A stretch of 64,000 nt of DNA from Arion vulgaris (taxonomy: Eukaryota > Mollusca > Gastropoda > Stylommatophora > Arionidae), in contig CM036767.1 of assembly GCA_020796225.1 (NCBI GenBank), positions 22,388,927 through 22,452,926 of the forward strand, written 5' to 3'. Below the pieces are notes generated by a model. That model made no database searches and was not told where the DNA came from. It saw nothing but the letters and a program-made list of their open reading frames with translations. The number at the start of each line of letters is the position of its first letter. Within the stretch, counting starts at the first letter, position 1. Positions 19,340-30,765 of the stretch are shown here, one piece after another. Position numbers and translations under genes: made by a program.

Positions 19340-22040
19340 AATAGCCTTATTAGTACTATATTACATACTGGAAACAACACTAACATTAGTACTATATTAC
19401 ACCCTGGAAACAACACTAACATTAGTACTATATTACACCCTGAAACAACACTAACATTAGTACTATATTACATACTGAAACAAACTAACATTAGTACTAT
19501 ATTCATACTGAAACAACACTAACATTAGTACTATATTACACACTGGAAACAACACTAACATTAGTACTATATTACATACTGGAAACAACACTAACATTAG
19601 TACTATATTACATACTGGAAACAACACTAACATTAGTACTATATTACACACTGGAAACAACACTAACATTAGTACTATATTACACCCTGGAAACAACCCT
19701 AACATTAGTACTATATTACATACGGGAAACAAACTAACATTAGTACTATATTACATACTGGAAACAACACTAACATTAGTACTATATTACATACTGGAAA
19801 CAACACTAACATTAGTACTATATTACATACTGGAAACAACACTAACATTAGTACTATATTACATACTGGAAACAACACTAACATTAGTACTATATTACAC
19901 ACTGGAAACAACACTAACATTAGTACTATATTACACCCTGGAAACAACACTAACATTAGTACTATATTACACCCTGGAAACAACACTAACATTAGTACTA
20001 TATTACACCCTGGAAACAACCCTAACATTAGTACTATATTACACCCTGGAAACAACACTAACATTAGTACTATATTACACCCTGGAAACAACACTAACAA
20101 TAGTACTATATTACACCCTGGAAACAACACTAACATTAGTACTATATTACATACTGGAAACAACACTAACATTAGTACTATATTATATACTGGAAACAAC
20201 ACTAACATTAGTACTATATTACACCCTGGAAACAACACTATCATTAGTACTATATTACACCCTGGAAACAGCACTAACATTAGTACTATATTACACCATG
20301 GAAACAACACTAACATTAGTACTATATTACACACTGGAAACAACACTAACATCAGTACTATATTACACCCTGAAACAATACTAACATTAGTACTATATTA
20401 CACCCTGGAAATAACACTAACATTAGTACTATATTACACCCTGGAAACAACACTAACATTAGTACTATATTACATACTGGAAACAACACTAACATTAGTA
20501 CTATATTACACCCTGGAAACAACACTAACATTAGTACTATATTACATACTGGAAACAACACTAACATTAGTACTATATTACATACTGGAAACAACACTAA
20601 CATTAGTACTATATTACACCCTGGAAACAACACTAACATTAGTACTATATTACACACTGGAAACAACACTAGCATTAGTACTATATTACACCCTGGAAAC
20701 AACACTAACATTAGTACTATATTACACCATGGAAACAACACTAACATTAGTACTATATTACATACTGGAAACAACACTAACATTAGTACTATATTACACC
20801 CTGGAAACAACACTAACATTAGTACTATATTACACACTGGAAACAACACTAGCATTAGTACTATATTACACCCTGGAAACAACACTAACATTAGTACTAT
20901 ATTACACCCTGGAAACAGCACTAACATTAGTACTATATTACATACTGGAAACAACACTAACATTAGTACTATATTACACCCTGGAAACAACACTAACATT
21001 AGTACTATATTACACACTGGAAACAACACTAACATTAGTACTATATTACACCCTGGAAACAACACTAACATTAGTACTATATTACACCCTGGAAACAACA
21101 CTAACATTAGTACTATATTACATACTGGAAACAACACTAACATTAGTACTATATTACACACTGGAAACAACACTAACATTAGTACTATATTACACCCTGG
21201 AAACAACACTAGCATTAGTACTATATTACACACTAGAAACAACACTAACATTAGTACTATATTACATACTGGAAACAACACTAACATTAGTACTATATTA
21301 CACCCTGGAAACAACACTAACATTAGTACTATATTACATACTGGAAACAACACTAACATTAGTACTATATTACACCCTGGAAACAGCACTAACATTAGTA
21401 CTATATTACACACTGGAAACAACACCAACATTAGTACTATATTACACCATGGAAACAGCACTAACATCAGTACTATATTACACACTGGAAACAACACTAA
21501 CAATAGTACTATATTACACCCTGGAAACAACACTAACAATAGTACTATATTACACCCTGGAAACAACACTAACATTAGTACTATATTACACCCTGGAAAC
21601 AACACTAACATTAGTACTATATTACATACTGGAAACAACACTAACATTAGTACTATATTACACACTGGAAACAACACTAACATTAGTACTATATTACATA
21701 CTGGAAACAACACTAACATTAGTACTATATTACACACTGGAAACAACACTAACATTAGTACTATATTACATACTGGAAACAACACTAACATTAGTACTAT
21801 ATTACATACTGGAAACAACACTAACATTAGTACTATATTACACACTGGAAACAACACTAACATTAGTACTATATTACACCCTGGAAACAACACTAACATT
21901 AGTACTATATTACACACTGGAAACAACACTAACATTAGTACTATATTACACACTGGAAACAACACTAACATTAGTACTATATTACACCCTGGAAACAACA
22001 CTAACATTAGTACTATATTACACACTGGAAACAACACTAA
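19340..22040 (+). repeat. 36-bp satellite-like array, about 75 units
   Basis: Units contain 'ctaacattagtactatatta' plus 'cacactggaaacaaca' (variants catactgg and caccctgg). The three variants are interspersed throughout. The first ten units have one-base losses; the rest are very regular, leaving both strands open for 450-600 codons (repeated 'VCNIVLMLVLFP' on the minus strand). No start or codon bias argues for translation. Confidence 0.98.
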
Positions 22041-22205
22041 AATGCCATTTGTACAACCGTTTTTTCTTGCATTAATCTGTAATTTTCTTTCTTTCTGTTC
22101 TCCAATCCTGTTTTGTCTGACAGTGTCATGATAAGAAGAGATTTCTATAACGTACTTGTGTGTGTGTGTGTGTGTGTGCGCTTCATAAATAGTACCTTTC
22201 GTCGC
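22041..22205 (-). mobile_element. SINE-like element X (copy X3) with TG microsatellite
   Basis: Minus-strand homologue of X1 and X2: 'ctccaatcctgttttgtctg', 'cagtgtcatgataagaag' and 'gcttcataaatagtacctt'. A (TG)n run at 22156-22180 interrupts it. Confidence 0.6.
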
Positions 22206-22304
22206 CACTGTTATTATGTATTAATACATATACACATTACAAACCAAATAGGTAAAGTCTAGATGTTATGAATATTAGTAATAATGAATAAATGTCGGTA
22301 CTGC

Positions 22305-22560
22305 CTATATTGTGGCGTCTGTGGCTTATGGGTTAGTGACTCGGTCTATTAACCCCGACGTTCTGAGTTCGAATCACGCTGCGGACAGTTTGATTTGCAA
22401 ATTGTTTGCGTGGATTTTAACAAAAGGATAATGGCACCACCCGTTCAGAAAGCGATGGCAAACTACTGAACGTAATATTGTCTAGAAAAATTACAAACAG
22501 CGTTAAAAAACTGAGGTAGATTCGCAAAGTTCTGTAAAGGATATGCAATTCACTTTAACT
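22305..22560 (+). mobile_element. tRNA-derived SINE, family E (copy E1)
   Basis: tRNA-like head 'tctgtggcttatgggttagt' and a perfect B box GAGTTCGAATC near 22365-22375, followed by a non-tRNA body. The A box has one mismatch. A second head in reverse is at 34.58-34.71 kb. Confidence 0.65.
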
Positions 22561-22569
22561 GCCTGTACT

Positions 22570-22740
22570 ACCAATTGTTTGGGGCGGTGTGGGACAGTGG
22601 GGACGAGAGCCTGAGGAATCTAATGGCCGCATGGCTAGTGCAGTCACTGCGAAACTATTCAGGATATAATTTTTATTTTATGCCCCCGACAGAAAATATC
22701 CTTGGACTTACTGTGGATTGCACACGGGTGTCCATAATGA
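22570..22740 (-). mobile_element. SINE family F (copy F1), 5'-truncated
   Basis: Shares 'ggcggtgtgggacag', 'atggccgcatggctagtgca' and 'cttactgtggattg' with copies at 35.14 and 60.3 kb, where the tRNA-like head is on the minus strand. Here the head is missing. Confidence 0.7.
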
Positions 22741-23650
22741 ATATTTTAGCATAATCAGACAAATCAGATAGGTTACAACTTACAAATAATTCATTATTTG
22801 ATTTCTAGAAAGCAATATGTCCGCAACTATGTCCCAAAGTTGATATGTCAAGAGAAATATTGCTTTTTATACTTAATATGCTAAAGAAAGACATGTTTTC
22901 TTGAGATCTGGTTGCTCTGCCGTTAGCTTATGTTTATTCTTAGCTGAGATATTGAAATATCTCCACAAAAGAAAAATATAGAATTCTACAAAGAAAACAA
23001 AACTATACAATCTGAAATTATATGTGGACTGCGAGATCCAAAACTATAACTTGTTTAGATAATACGTGAATCCAGTACAGTCTAAGATCAGTACTACATG
23101 ACAGAACCTTTCAAGTTGGATTAGGACAAGTAACCAGGGCGTCCATACTTTAAGACATGGAGGTGGGAGGGGGAGAGGGAGCAAGTGTCACCCCTGGAAA
23201 ATATATTTTTGGATAAAACAGTTGTATGCTAATATAATCTTCTTCATTTCTGCGAAGTAAACTGCCAACTGAAATTATGTGTTCCCTCTCTGGAAAAACG
23301 TCTGTGTAACGCCTATGTTTAGTCACAGGCATGTTTTAAAAAACCCAAGTCTGAGCGCATTTCAAATGAAAGTAAATGCTCTCTAAACTGAAATCATTTC
23401 TAAGATCTTCCCAAATCACCTCTTCATGCAGCAGCACATGGCAGAATACAGCAGATGACAAAGATATAGTGATAAAACATTGCTCTTATCTTATCTTGAC
23501 TATATTATAAACCACTCTCTTTGTCTAAACACTGTTCTTTTAGTACTTTGTCAATGTATAATTTAGAGCTAAGATCAAAGATTGACATCGAATTTCAAGG
23601 TGCCTTGTTCATTTACCTTTCTTCACAGAATTAATTCGCTTGATCTATAC
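22741..23650. other. Unassigned single-copy-looking sequence
   Basis: About 0.9 kb without tandem structure or recognised transposon. A 60-codon minus-strand frame at 23150-23332 shows no motif. I see no gene. Confidence 0.45.
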
Positions 23651-23657
23651 AGACAAT

Positions 23658-23808
23658 GTGGGTGGAGGGTGGTCTGTGACGCTGACTACATAAGATTGTT
23701 GATGGTGGAGTGGTGGTCTATGGACGCTGACTATAAGATTGTTGATGGTGGAGTGGGTGGTCTATGTGACGCTGACTACATAAGATTGTTGATGGTGGAG
23801 TGGACATT
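23658..23808 (+). repeat. 45-bp repeat, 3 units
   Basis: 'gacgctgactacataagatt' and 'gttgatggtggagtgg' repeated three times with small losses. Confidence 0.9.
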
Positions 23809-24012
23809 GTGATTTATGTAAGATTGTTGCTGAAGCTGTGGACATTGTGATTGATGTAAGATTGTTGCTGAAGCTGTGGACATTGTGATTGATGTAAGAT
23901 TGTTGCTGAAGCTGTGGACATTGTGATTGATGTAAGATTGTTACTGAAGCTGTGGAGATTGTGATTGATGTAAGATTGTTGCTGAAGCTGTAGAGATTGT
24001 GATTTATGTAAC
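23809..24012 (+). repeat. 38-bp repeat, about 5 units
   Basis: 'gattgatgtaagattgttgc' and 'tgaagctgtggacattgt'. It shares 'taagattgttg' with the preceding 45-bp repeat, so one probably seeded the other. It ends just before SINE A3. Confidence 0.95.
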
Positions 24013-24026
24013 ATGTAAGTGTTAAG

Positions 24027-24265
24027 GGGTCTCTGTGGCTAAGTGGTTAAGCCCTCGCCTCGCGTTCCGACGGTCGTGGGTTCGAATCCGGACTGTGACG
24101 TTCTTTTCACGGGTGCATATTTTCAGAGATCCCTAGGATTGCTCCGTAGCTACGGAGTTCGTGATTTGTGCAATACTAAAGGCAGATGGCATGCCATTTC
24201 TGTAGAGAGAGATCGAGCTATATGAGGTAAAACCAGTTGCAATGAAGTAAATCCTTCGGCTGTAC
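24027..24265 (+). mobile_element. tRNA-derived SINE, family A (copy A3), best head
   Basis: A box TGGCTAAGTGG (24036-24046) and B box GGTTCGAATCC (24079-24089), separated by 32 bases. The body matches A1 ('gtagctacggagttcgtg', 'gatcgagctatatgaggt', 'gcaatgaagtaaatccttcg'). This copy has a single unexpanded head and serves as the reference for A1 and A2. Confidence 0.88.
24036..24089 (+). promoter_or_regulatory. Internal pol III A and B boxes of SINE A3
   Basis: Both boxes match consensus at every constrained position. Activity is not shown by sequence alone. Confidence 0.75.
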
Positions 24266-24289
24266 AAGTTTTAGTTCGCCATTTTCGCG

Positions 24290-24362
24290 GAGAGAGAGAT
24301 GCATAGTTACCGGAAGGCGAGGCAGGGGACGACCAAGTCGACGGTGGAAATTGCTCCAGTTT
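24290..24362 (+). mobile_element. Short LINE ORF2 C-terminal scrap
   Basis: 'ggaaggcgaggcaggggacg' and 'accaagtcgacggtgg' translate to a 'GRRGRGRPSRRW' strand, the basic motif near LINE C-termini. Only about 24 codons remain. Confidence 0.5.
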
Positions 24363-24444
24363 TCACTTTCAAAAGAACTCTATACATTTTCCGAATACAT
24401 CAATTAAACTATTTATCCAGTCATCCATCATATCAGTATCGGTA

Positions 24445-24765
24445 AGACAAGAGTTCCTAGTCCTATCGAAGACGAACGAAGAAAACAAAGGTCCCGTGTT
24501 TGCGAAATAAGTCTTGGTAGAGTAAACCCGATAAGAGTAGGCAGGAACATTGCTGCCTAGGAGACACAATCAGTTACAATTAAATTGAAATTAATACACA
24601 TTTTTTACTATTCTCAAAATTACATCGGAAACCTTTGCCAGTGCTACGGAGTTCGTTCACTGCCGCTAAGATCTTCACGTATAAGAAAGAGATCAGAGAA
24701 TACATGCTTGTTCACTAAAGTGTAATGATGATGTCATGTCAATCAACAAAGGACAATGTTTAATT
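24445..24765 (+). mobile_element. SINE family B (copy B3), head missing and degraded
   Basis: 'gagttcctagtcctatcg', 'aaaggtcccgtgttt', 'aacctttgccagtgctacgg', 'agagatcagagaatacatg' and 'gtaatgatgatg' align in order with B2. The middle is shortened. Confidence 0.75.
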
Positions 24766-24834
24766 ATTGTTGCTAATATTATATGCTATAACACAAAGTA
24801 GAAAGAACACACAAAGCACAACAAGGATGATGGA

Positions 24835-25120
24835 TATTACCAACTGTCCAGAAGGGACGAGGCTGTCGTACTTCGTCTCCGGACGGGTCACAACAGAATG
24901 AGACAGCACCTGTACACTAGATTCAAGATAGGCATCAACGATCTGTTCCCCTGTGGCTTGGCATAAATGACAACAGAGCATATCCTACCGAACTGCCCCC
25001 AGTATGCAGACCTGAGAAGAAACAGGTAGCCATATTACACCATCATCCAAGACAAACTGTATTATCGTGGCTGTCAATCTGAGGCAGACGGCTGACTTCA
25101 TTCATGAATCTGAAATCCTA
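24835..25120 (+). mobile_element. LINE E-like ORF2 3' fragment
   Basis: Translation gives 'QLSRRDEAVVLRLRTGHNRM', 'RQHLYTRFKIG', 'TTEHILPNCPQYADLRR' and decayed downstream codons. This is the 'LRTGH..L..H' and 'TxEHxLxxCPxY' block found at LINE C-termini and shared with 36.95-37.1 kb. Internal stops; no GAA tail found. Confidence 0.8.
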
Positions 25121-25199
25121 ATCTAGTGAGAAAGCAGAATACTAACATATCATGTTATATTTCCAAGTTGTAGAAATATCAAACAATAAACAGAATATC

Positions 25200-25560
25200 C
25201 CATATATTTCTGCAGATCGAATATATTCAAGAAGAGATCATATAAGAAATGAAGAAAATAGAAGAACAGTCGGAACAACACCTGCTATTAGATTTATTGA
25301 AAAACAGAGTCTCAGATGGTGTGGTCATTTGGTGGGAATGAACCAGAATACACCAACTGCAAGAGTGTACAACCTGAAAATGGAATCATCAAGAGGAAGG
25401 GGTAGACCAAGAACAATATGGGTTGATGGAGTTACAGACATCTTAAAACTCCACAATACCATAGCATATCAAGCGACCGAGCGTGCACTATCTCGGAAAC
25501 CAAACATCAGTTAAACCTGCTACACCTAACGCCAAAATAGCAGAGAAGGACAAATAAAAA
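25200..25560 (+). mobile_element. LINE family H ORF2 C-terminus, frame still open
   Basis: A frame open to the stop at 25512-25514 contains 'IRFIEKQSLRWCGHLVGM', 'TPTARVYNLKMESSRGRGRP' and 'RTIWVDGVTDILK', then 'ATERALSRKPNIS'. The stop is followed by a short UTR ('cctgctacacctaacgcca'). The same 3' end is on the minus strand at 51.83-51.94 kb. About 110 codons of ORF2 survive without a stop, unlike other LINE pieces here, which suggests a relatively young truncated copy. Confidence 0.83.
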
Positions 25561-26300
25561 GAAAGAATACATTCTCCTTCCATCTAATTCTAATTCAGTT
25601 TTCTACTCCGTTAACCAAGTTCTTGTTCACAAACTTTCTCACTATAATTTGAATAAGATAATGCATACATATGTTTATTATAATTTCACTTATTTTATGA
25701 TTATTTTTCAAACTGCCACTAATGCTGCCCAATGCCAATTTTTAGTTTTTCTCTCTTCACTTTTAGCTAATTTGGTTTGCAATTTTATTTTTTCATGCTT
25801 CATGTCAGAAAATGATAACTTCATTTATTAAAAGCGCATCTATGAATTCTGCTGAGGAGTTTATTTTTTTCTATTTTTCTGAATAGTTTCTTCTTAATCT
25901 AAAATGAGTATGCTATTTTCAGTGAACTTGCGAACATATTGAACCTTGCTAATTACTATTATTGACAACAGTATAAGGAATTGTCATAAAATATATTTGT
26001 CTGTTCTCAACCTCTGTCATGTTTTCAAATGTGATATATTATGTTTGTTATGTATAACCAGTTCTGTAACAATATATCATTTGTTCCCTCTTTTCTTCTG
26101 CGTTCGCCCGCTTTGAATTCAAGCGTAGTCAGGGCGCCTGGTATTGCGCTTCTGGCTGATTTTTACGTGAAGGCCTGCTTAACCTATTAACAGTGTATCC
26201 CGCAATTCAGCTGGAACTTCTCCAACTTTAGATGTATCATGTTCCTGAAAATGATATTAATATTTGGTTTCCCCATTCATGTTTAAAGAACAAAGTTAAT
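25561..26300. other. Unassigned AT-rich sequence
   Basis: About 0.7 kb without tandem structure, splice-bounded exon or recognised transposon. Confidence 0.45.
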
Positions 26301-26500
26301 AGCTTGAGTTCTCTGTAGCGTAGATGTTAAACGCTCGCCTTTACTTCCAAATGTACACGATTCGCTCCCTCGTGGATCAATCGTATATTTTTTTCCAGAG
26401 ATCTCCATGAAGGTGAGATCGTGTTCCTAGTTCTATTGGAAACGAACGATAAAACGTAGATTTCGTGTTCAAGTTGAGAACGTAATAGAACCCTTGGAGT

Positions 26501-26728
26501 TCTTCTTCTTCTTCAGCGACCTCTGGTCATGCGCTTAATTTACTGTGGACCACAAACTGGGCAATCAGCTTCAGGTCTGTTAGGTTTCCCAAAGCTTAGT
26601 TTTCAGGTCGACTGGGTGTGGCCACATGTTGCTTCTCAGCTCACCCAGGTGAGAACAATCTTACAGGATACGCTCTGGTGTCTGTTCCACCTGCTGACAC
26701 TGGCAGAGAGCTGTTTGACTTATTCCTA
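26501..26728 (-). mobile_element. LINE family E 3' end inserted in SINE B4
   Basis: Minus strand: GAA tail at 26501-26514 (seen as cttcttcttc), then 'CQCQQVEQTPERILQ', 'MWPHPVDLKTKLWE' and 'DLKLIAQFVVHSKLSA' with stop. Over 90% alike by eye to 14.24-14.37 kb. It breaks SINE B at the same position as the LINE E in SINE B5. Confidence 0.87.
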
Positions 26729-26837
26729 GTCAATCGAGAATCGCATCTTGAAGGTCGCTGCCCGAGAAAATTCAATAGTAAGATAAAATAAATTCTTACA
26801 AAATCTTTTCACTATCTTCTAAATTACATCGATAACC

Positions 26838-27893
26838 CTCGCAGGTGCTATGGGATGCCGCCTGCAGGTGCTATGGAGATGCCAGCAGGTGCTATGGAGA
26901 TGCCACTGCAGGTGCTATGGAGATGCCCTCGCAAGTGCTATGGAGATGCTGCCGCAGGTGCTATGGATATGCCTCTTGCAGTGCAATGGAGATGCCGCTC
27001 GCAGGTGCTATGGAGATGCCCTCGCAGTGCTATGGAGATGCCCCTCGCAGGTGCTATGGAGATGCCCCTCGCAGGTGCTATGGAGATGCCGCTCGCAGGT
27101 GCTATGGAGATGCCCCTCGCAGGTGCTATGGAGATGCCGCTCGCAGGTGCTATGGAGATGCCCCTCGCAGGTGCTATGGAGATGCCGCTCGCAGGTGCTA
27201 TGGAGATGCCTCTTGCAGTGCTATGGAGATGCCGCTCGCAGGTGCTATGGAGATGCCGCCTGCAGGTGCTATGGAGATGCCGCCTCGCAGGTGCTATGGA
27301 GATGCCCTCGCAGGTGCTATGGAGATGCCTGCCGCAGGTGCTATGGAGATGACCCTTGCAGTTCGCTATGGAGATGCCGCTCGCAGGTGCTATGGAGACG
27401 CCGCTCGCAGGTGCTAAGGAGATGCCCCTCGCAGGTTGCTATGGAGATGCCTCTCGCAGTGCTATTGAGATGCCCTCGCAGGTGCTATGGAGATGCCGCT
27501 CGCAGGTGCTATGGAGATGCCGCTCGCAGGTGCTATGGAGATGCCCCTCGCAGGTGCTATGGAGATGCCTCTCGCAGTGCTATGGAGATGCCCCTCGCAG
27601 GTGCTATGGAGATGCCGCTCGCAGGTGCTATGGAGATGCCGCTCGCAGGTGCTATGGAGATGCCCTCGCAGGTGCTATGGAGATGCCCTCGCAGTTTGCT
27701 ATGGAGATGCCGCTCGCAGGTGCTATGGAGACGCTGCTGCAGGTGCTAAGGAGATGCCCCTCGCAGGTTGCTATGGAGATGCCTCTCGCAGTGCTATGGA
27801 GATGCCCCTCGCAGGTGCTATTGAGATGCCCCTCGCAGGTGCTATTGAGATGCCCCTCGCAGGTGCTATGGAGATGCCCCTCGCAGTTCGCTA
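26838..27893 (+). repeat. 24-bp array (about 44 units) amplified inside SINE B4
   Basis: Unit 'ctcgcaggtgctatggagat' plus 'gccc' (variants gccg and gcct). The seed is the single SINE B phrase 'accctcgccggtgctacgga' (for example 13253-13274). Units vary by 1-2 bp between 22 and 25, which is why three overlapping frames look open. Confidence 0.95.
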
Positions 27894-28002
27894 TGAAGTT
27901 CATACACTGCCACTGATATTTTCCTGTATAAGAATGAGACCTGAGCACACATGGTTACTCACCGAAGCGCAATGATGATGGTCGTATCAATCAAACAGTC
28001 AA

Positions 28003-29080
28003 TCATTTTTAAAATGAATACATTAGAATTGAGACGTTCAAACTGTCCACTGTCCATACACCTTGTCTTAGAAAGATCTTACTGTGTCTGGTAAAATGAA
28101 TACATTAGAATTGAGACGTTCAAACTGTCCACTGTCCATACAACTTGTCTTAGAAAGATCTTACTGTGTCTGGTAAAATGAATACATTAGAATTGAGACG
28201 TTCAAACTGTCCACTGTCCATACAACTTGTCTTAGAAAGATCTTACTGTGTCTGGTAAAATGAATACATTAGAATTGAGACGTTCAAACTGTCCACTGTC
28301 CATACAACTTGTCTTAGAAAGATCTTACTGTGTCTGGTAAAATGAATACATTAGAATTGAGACGTTCAAACTGTCCACTGTCCATACAACTTGTCTTAGA
28401 AAGATCTTACTGTGTCTGGTAAAATGAATACATTAGAATTGAGACGTTCAAACTGTCCACTGTCCATACAACTTGTCTTAGAAAGATCTTACTGTGTCTG
28501 GTAAATGAATACATTAGAATTGAGACGTTCAAACTGTCCACTGTCCATACAACTTGTCTTAGAAAGATCTTACTGTGTCTGGTAAAATGAATACATTAGA
28601 ATTGAGACGTTCAAACTGTCCCCTGTCCATACAACTTGTCTTAGAAAGATCTTACTGTGTCTGGTAAAATGAATACATTAGAATTGAGACGTTCAAACTG
28701 TCCACTGTCCATACAACTTGTCTTAGAAAGATCTTACTGTGCCTAGTAAAATGAATACATGAGAATTGAGACGTTCAAACTGTCCACTGTCCATACAACT
28801 TGTCTTAGAAAGATCTTACTGTGTCTGGTAAAATGAATACATTAGAATTGAGACGTTCAAACTGTCCACTGTCCATACAACTTGTCTTAGAAAGATCTTA
28901 CTGTGCCTAGTAAAATGAATACATTAGAATTGAGACGTTCAAACTGTCCACTGTCCATACAACTTGTCTTAGAAAGATCTTACTGTGTCTGGTAAAATGA
29001 ATACATTAGAATTGAGACGTTCAAACTGTCCACTGTCCATACAACTTGTCTTAGAAAGATCTTACTGTGTCTGGTAAAAT
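28003..29080 (+). repeat. 82-bp minisatellite, about 13 units
   Basis: Highly uniform units with 'atgaatacattagaattgag', 'acgttcaaactgtccactgt' and 'cttgtcttagaaagatctta'. Starts at the SINE B4 tail and ends at a LINE fragment. Two units share 'gtgcctagtaaaa' in place of 'gtgtctggtaaaa', a marker of local unit copying. Confidence 0.97.
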
Positions 29081-29099
29081 ACTATAAAAACTGCTTCCA

Positions 29100-29235
29100 A
29101 AATGTCAACAAGAAAATATAAACCCCATCCAGAAGAGACGATGGAGATGGATCGGATATGTGTTACACATGGAATGCAGCTGTCACAAAAACTGCACTGA
29201 TATGAACATCAGAGGCTAAACGAACAGTTGAAGAT
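29100..29235 (+). mobile_element. LINE ORF2 C-terminal fragment (F-like)
   Basis: 'ccagaagagacgatggagat' with 'ggatcggatatgtgttacac' reads 'QKRRWRWIGYVLHM', the 'RRWRWIGH' strand of LINE C-termini. Decays within 45 codons. Confidence 0.65.
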
Positions 29236-29345
29236 CCTACACGACCTAGAGAAGAACATTATAACAACGATCTAGAGAAGAACATTATAACAACGATCTA
29301 GAGAAGAACATTATAACAACGATCTAGAGAAGAACATTATAACAA
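29236..29345 (+). repeat. 26-bp repeat, about 4 units
   Basis: 'aacattataacaacgatcta' plus 'gagaag', perfectly repeated, directly continuing the LINE fragment. Confidence 0.94.
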
Positions 29346-29359
29346 GAAATGAAAGAAGA

Positions 29360-29568
29360 GAATCACAGCTTGAACACAACACAGCTTGAATACAACACAG
29401 ATTGAACACAACACAGCTTGAACACAACACAGATTGAACACAACACAGATTGAACACAACACAGCTTGAACACAACACAGCTTGAACACAACACAGATTG
29501 AACACAACACAGCTTGAACACAACACAGATTGAACACAACACAGATTGAACACAACACAGATGACTGC
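29360..29568 (+). repeat. 16-bp repeat, about 13 units
   Basis: 'cttgaacacaacacag' alternating with 'attgaacacaacacag'. Period 16 leaves all three minus-strand frames open. Confidence 0.95.
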
Positions 29569-29756
29569 CAAGAATTGAGAAAAATGATGTGCATGTGTTG
29601 CTGCTGCCAGAGGCGTCCCAGGCTAGGGAGAGAAAGAGAGAGAGGGAGTGAGAGATTACAATTACAAATATAATGACTGTGAATTCTGTCAACGTTCACA
29701 TAATTTAACCCAGACTCATCGTCTGCTTATATTTCAAAAAGGTCGCATATCATAAA

Positions 29757-29950
29757 TAAAACTAGTCTGTGTGCTAGTAAAACTAGTCAGTGTGCTAGTA
29801 AAACTAGTCTGTGTGCTAGTAAAACTAGTCTGTGTGCTAGTAAAACTAGTAAGTGTGCTAGTAAAACTAGTAAGTCTGCTAGTAAAACTAGTCAGTGTGC
29901 TAGTAAAACTAGTAAGTGTGCTAGTAAAACTAGTAAGTGTGCTAATTATA
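29757..29950 (+). repeat. 21-bp repeat, about 9 units
   Basis: 'ctagtaaaactagtctgtgt' plus 'g', with 'cagtgtg' and 'aagtgtg' variants. Each unit contains the palindrome ACTAGT. Confidence 0.95.
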
Positions 29951-30124
29951 ATTAATAATGTTCATCTTTAGTAACATTTTGTTGTTGTTTCAACTGTTGC
30001 AGCAGCTGTTGTTGCATAATGTGTACAAACTGTGTATTTATAGTTTTTCACTCTGAGATCAACAATAGGAGATCCAAAGTCAGTGCTGCGTTCTGAAGGC
30101 TTCGTATTACTGTGTAGGAGCGGA
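29951..30124. other. Unassigned
   Basis: Short sequence with no recognised feature before LINE L. Confidence 0.4.
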
Positions 30125-30765
30125 AGGAGATAAGCGTAGCCACAAAACTGATAGTCTACCAGGCCATAGTGTTAACCACGCTTCTGTACGCAAGCGAGAC
30201 ATGGACAGTGTATAGCAGACACGCATCCACACTAAACCACCTCTAAACAAGCTGTCTACGCAGAATACTAAAAATAAACTGTCAGGACAAAATTCCAGAT
30301 ACCGAAGTCCTCACAAGAGCAAAGATGCCAAGCGTCAAGACCCTGTTACAGAAGGCCCACGTGAGACGGACCGGTTACGTTGTTCGGATGCCTGATAAAC
30401 GCATCCTAAAGCAGTTGATGTATGGAGAGCTTGAGGGGGCAGATGTTCTGCTGGTCGACAGAAAAAACGCCTTAAAGACACTCTTAAAATGTCTTTGAAA
30501 TGCTTCGATATATACACAACGTGCTTGGAATCCCTGGCGCAAGGTCGTCAAATGTGGCGCTGTGACAACACAAGATGAACCCGCATAGCTGAGAATCGTC
30601 ATGCCGTTGAGGCACAGAGAAAACGAGCAGCGCGAAAAGACAGAACACACAACACACACATGTCTAACTTTGATCATATATGCCCCACATGTGGTAGAGG
30701 ATTGTGTTCTAGGATTGGACTCTACAATTACCTCCGCACACACCAGAGAGATACAGTAGCACATG
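30125..30765 (+). mobile_element. LINE family L ORF2 C-terminus with zinc-finger-like end
   Basis: Reads 'TKLIVYQAIVLTTLLYASET' then 'SCLRRILKINCQDKIPDTEV', 'MPSVKTLLQKAHVRRTGY', 'VVRMPDKRILKQLMYGEL' and, after a frameshift at about 30430, 'SAGRQKKRLKDTLKMSLK'. Near the end 'CPTCGRGLCSRIGLYNYL' plus 'RTHQRD' looks like a C2H2 finger in which the first His is Tyr. These are the post-RT blocks of RTE-like LINEs; a C-terminal finger is less usual. Several frameshifts; not functional. Penelope sequence follows at once. Confidence 0.85.

Larger units (their letters stand above)
26303..28005 (+). mobile_element. SINE family B (copy B4), split by LINE E and by a 1-kb internal array
   Basis: Pieces in family order: head 'tctctgtagcgtagatgtta' (26310), body to 'gaacccttggagtt' (26499), LINE E insertion, body resuming at 'gaatcgcatcttgaagg' and 'attacatcgataaccctcgc' (26837), the 24-bp array, then the tail 'cgctatgaagttcatacact', 'gagcacacatggttactcac' and 'gcaatgatgatgg' with TCAA-like end at about 28000. 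Joined in order these make a normal B element, so both interruptions happened inside one SINE. Confidence 0.88.

Noticed and set aside
20358..22208. 616-codon hydrophobic repeat frame ('VCNIVLMLVLFP') as a membrane protein
   Set aside because: It is the reverse of a 36-bp array; the plus strand is equally open; there is no promoter, splice or codon evidence.
24027..24100. Genuine tRNA gene
   Set aside because: A and B boxes are present, but no acceptor stem can pair and the sequence continues into a dispersed SINE body found in four copies.
26529..26729. 66-codon open frame, and its near-identical partner at 13986-14342 (minus)
   Set aside because: Both are antisense to the LINE E C-terminus; the real coding direction is opposite.
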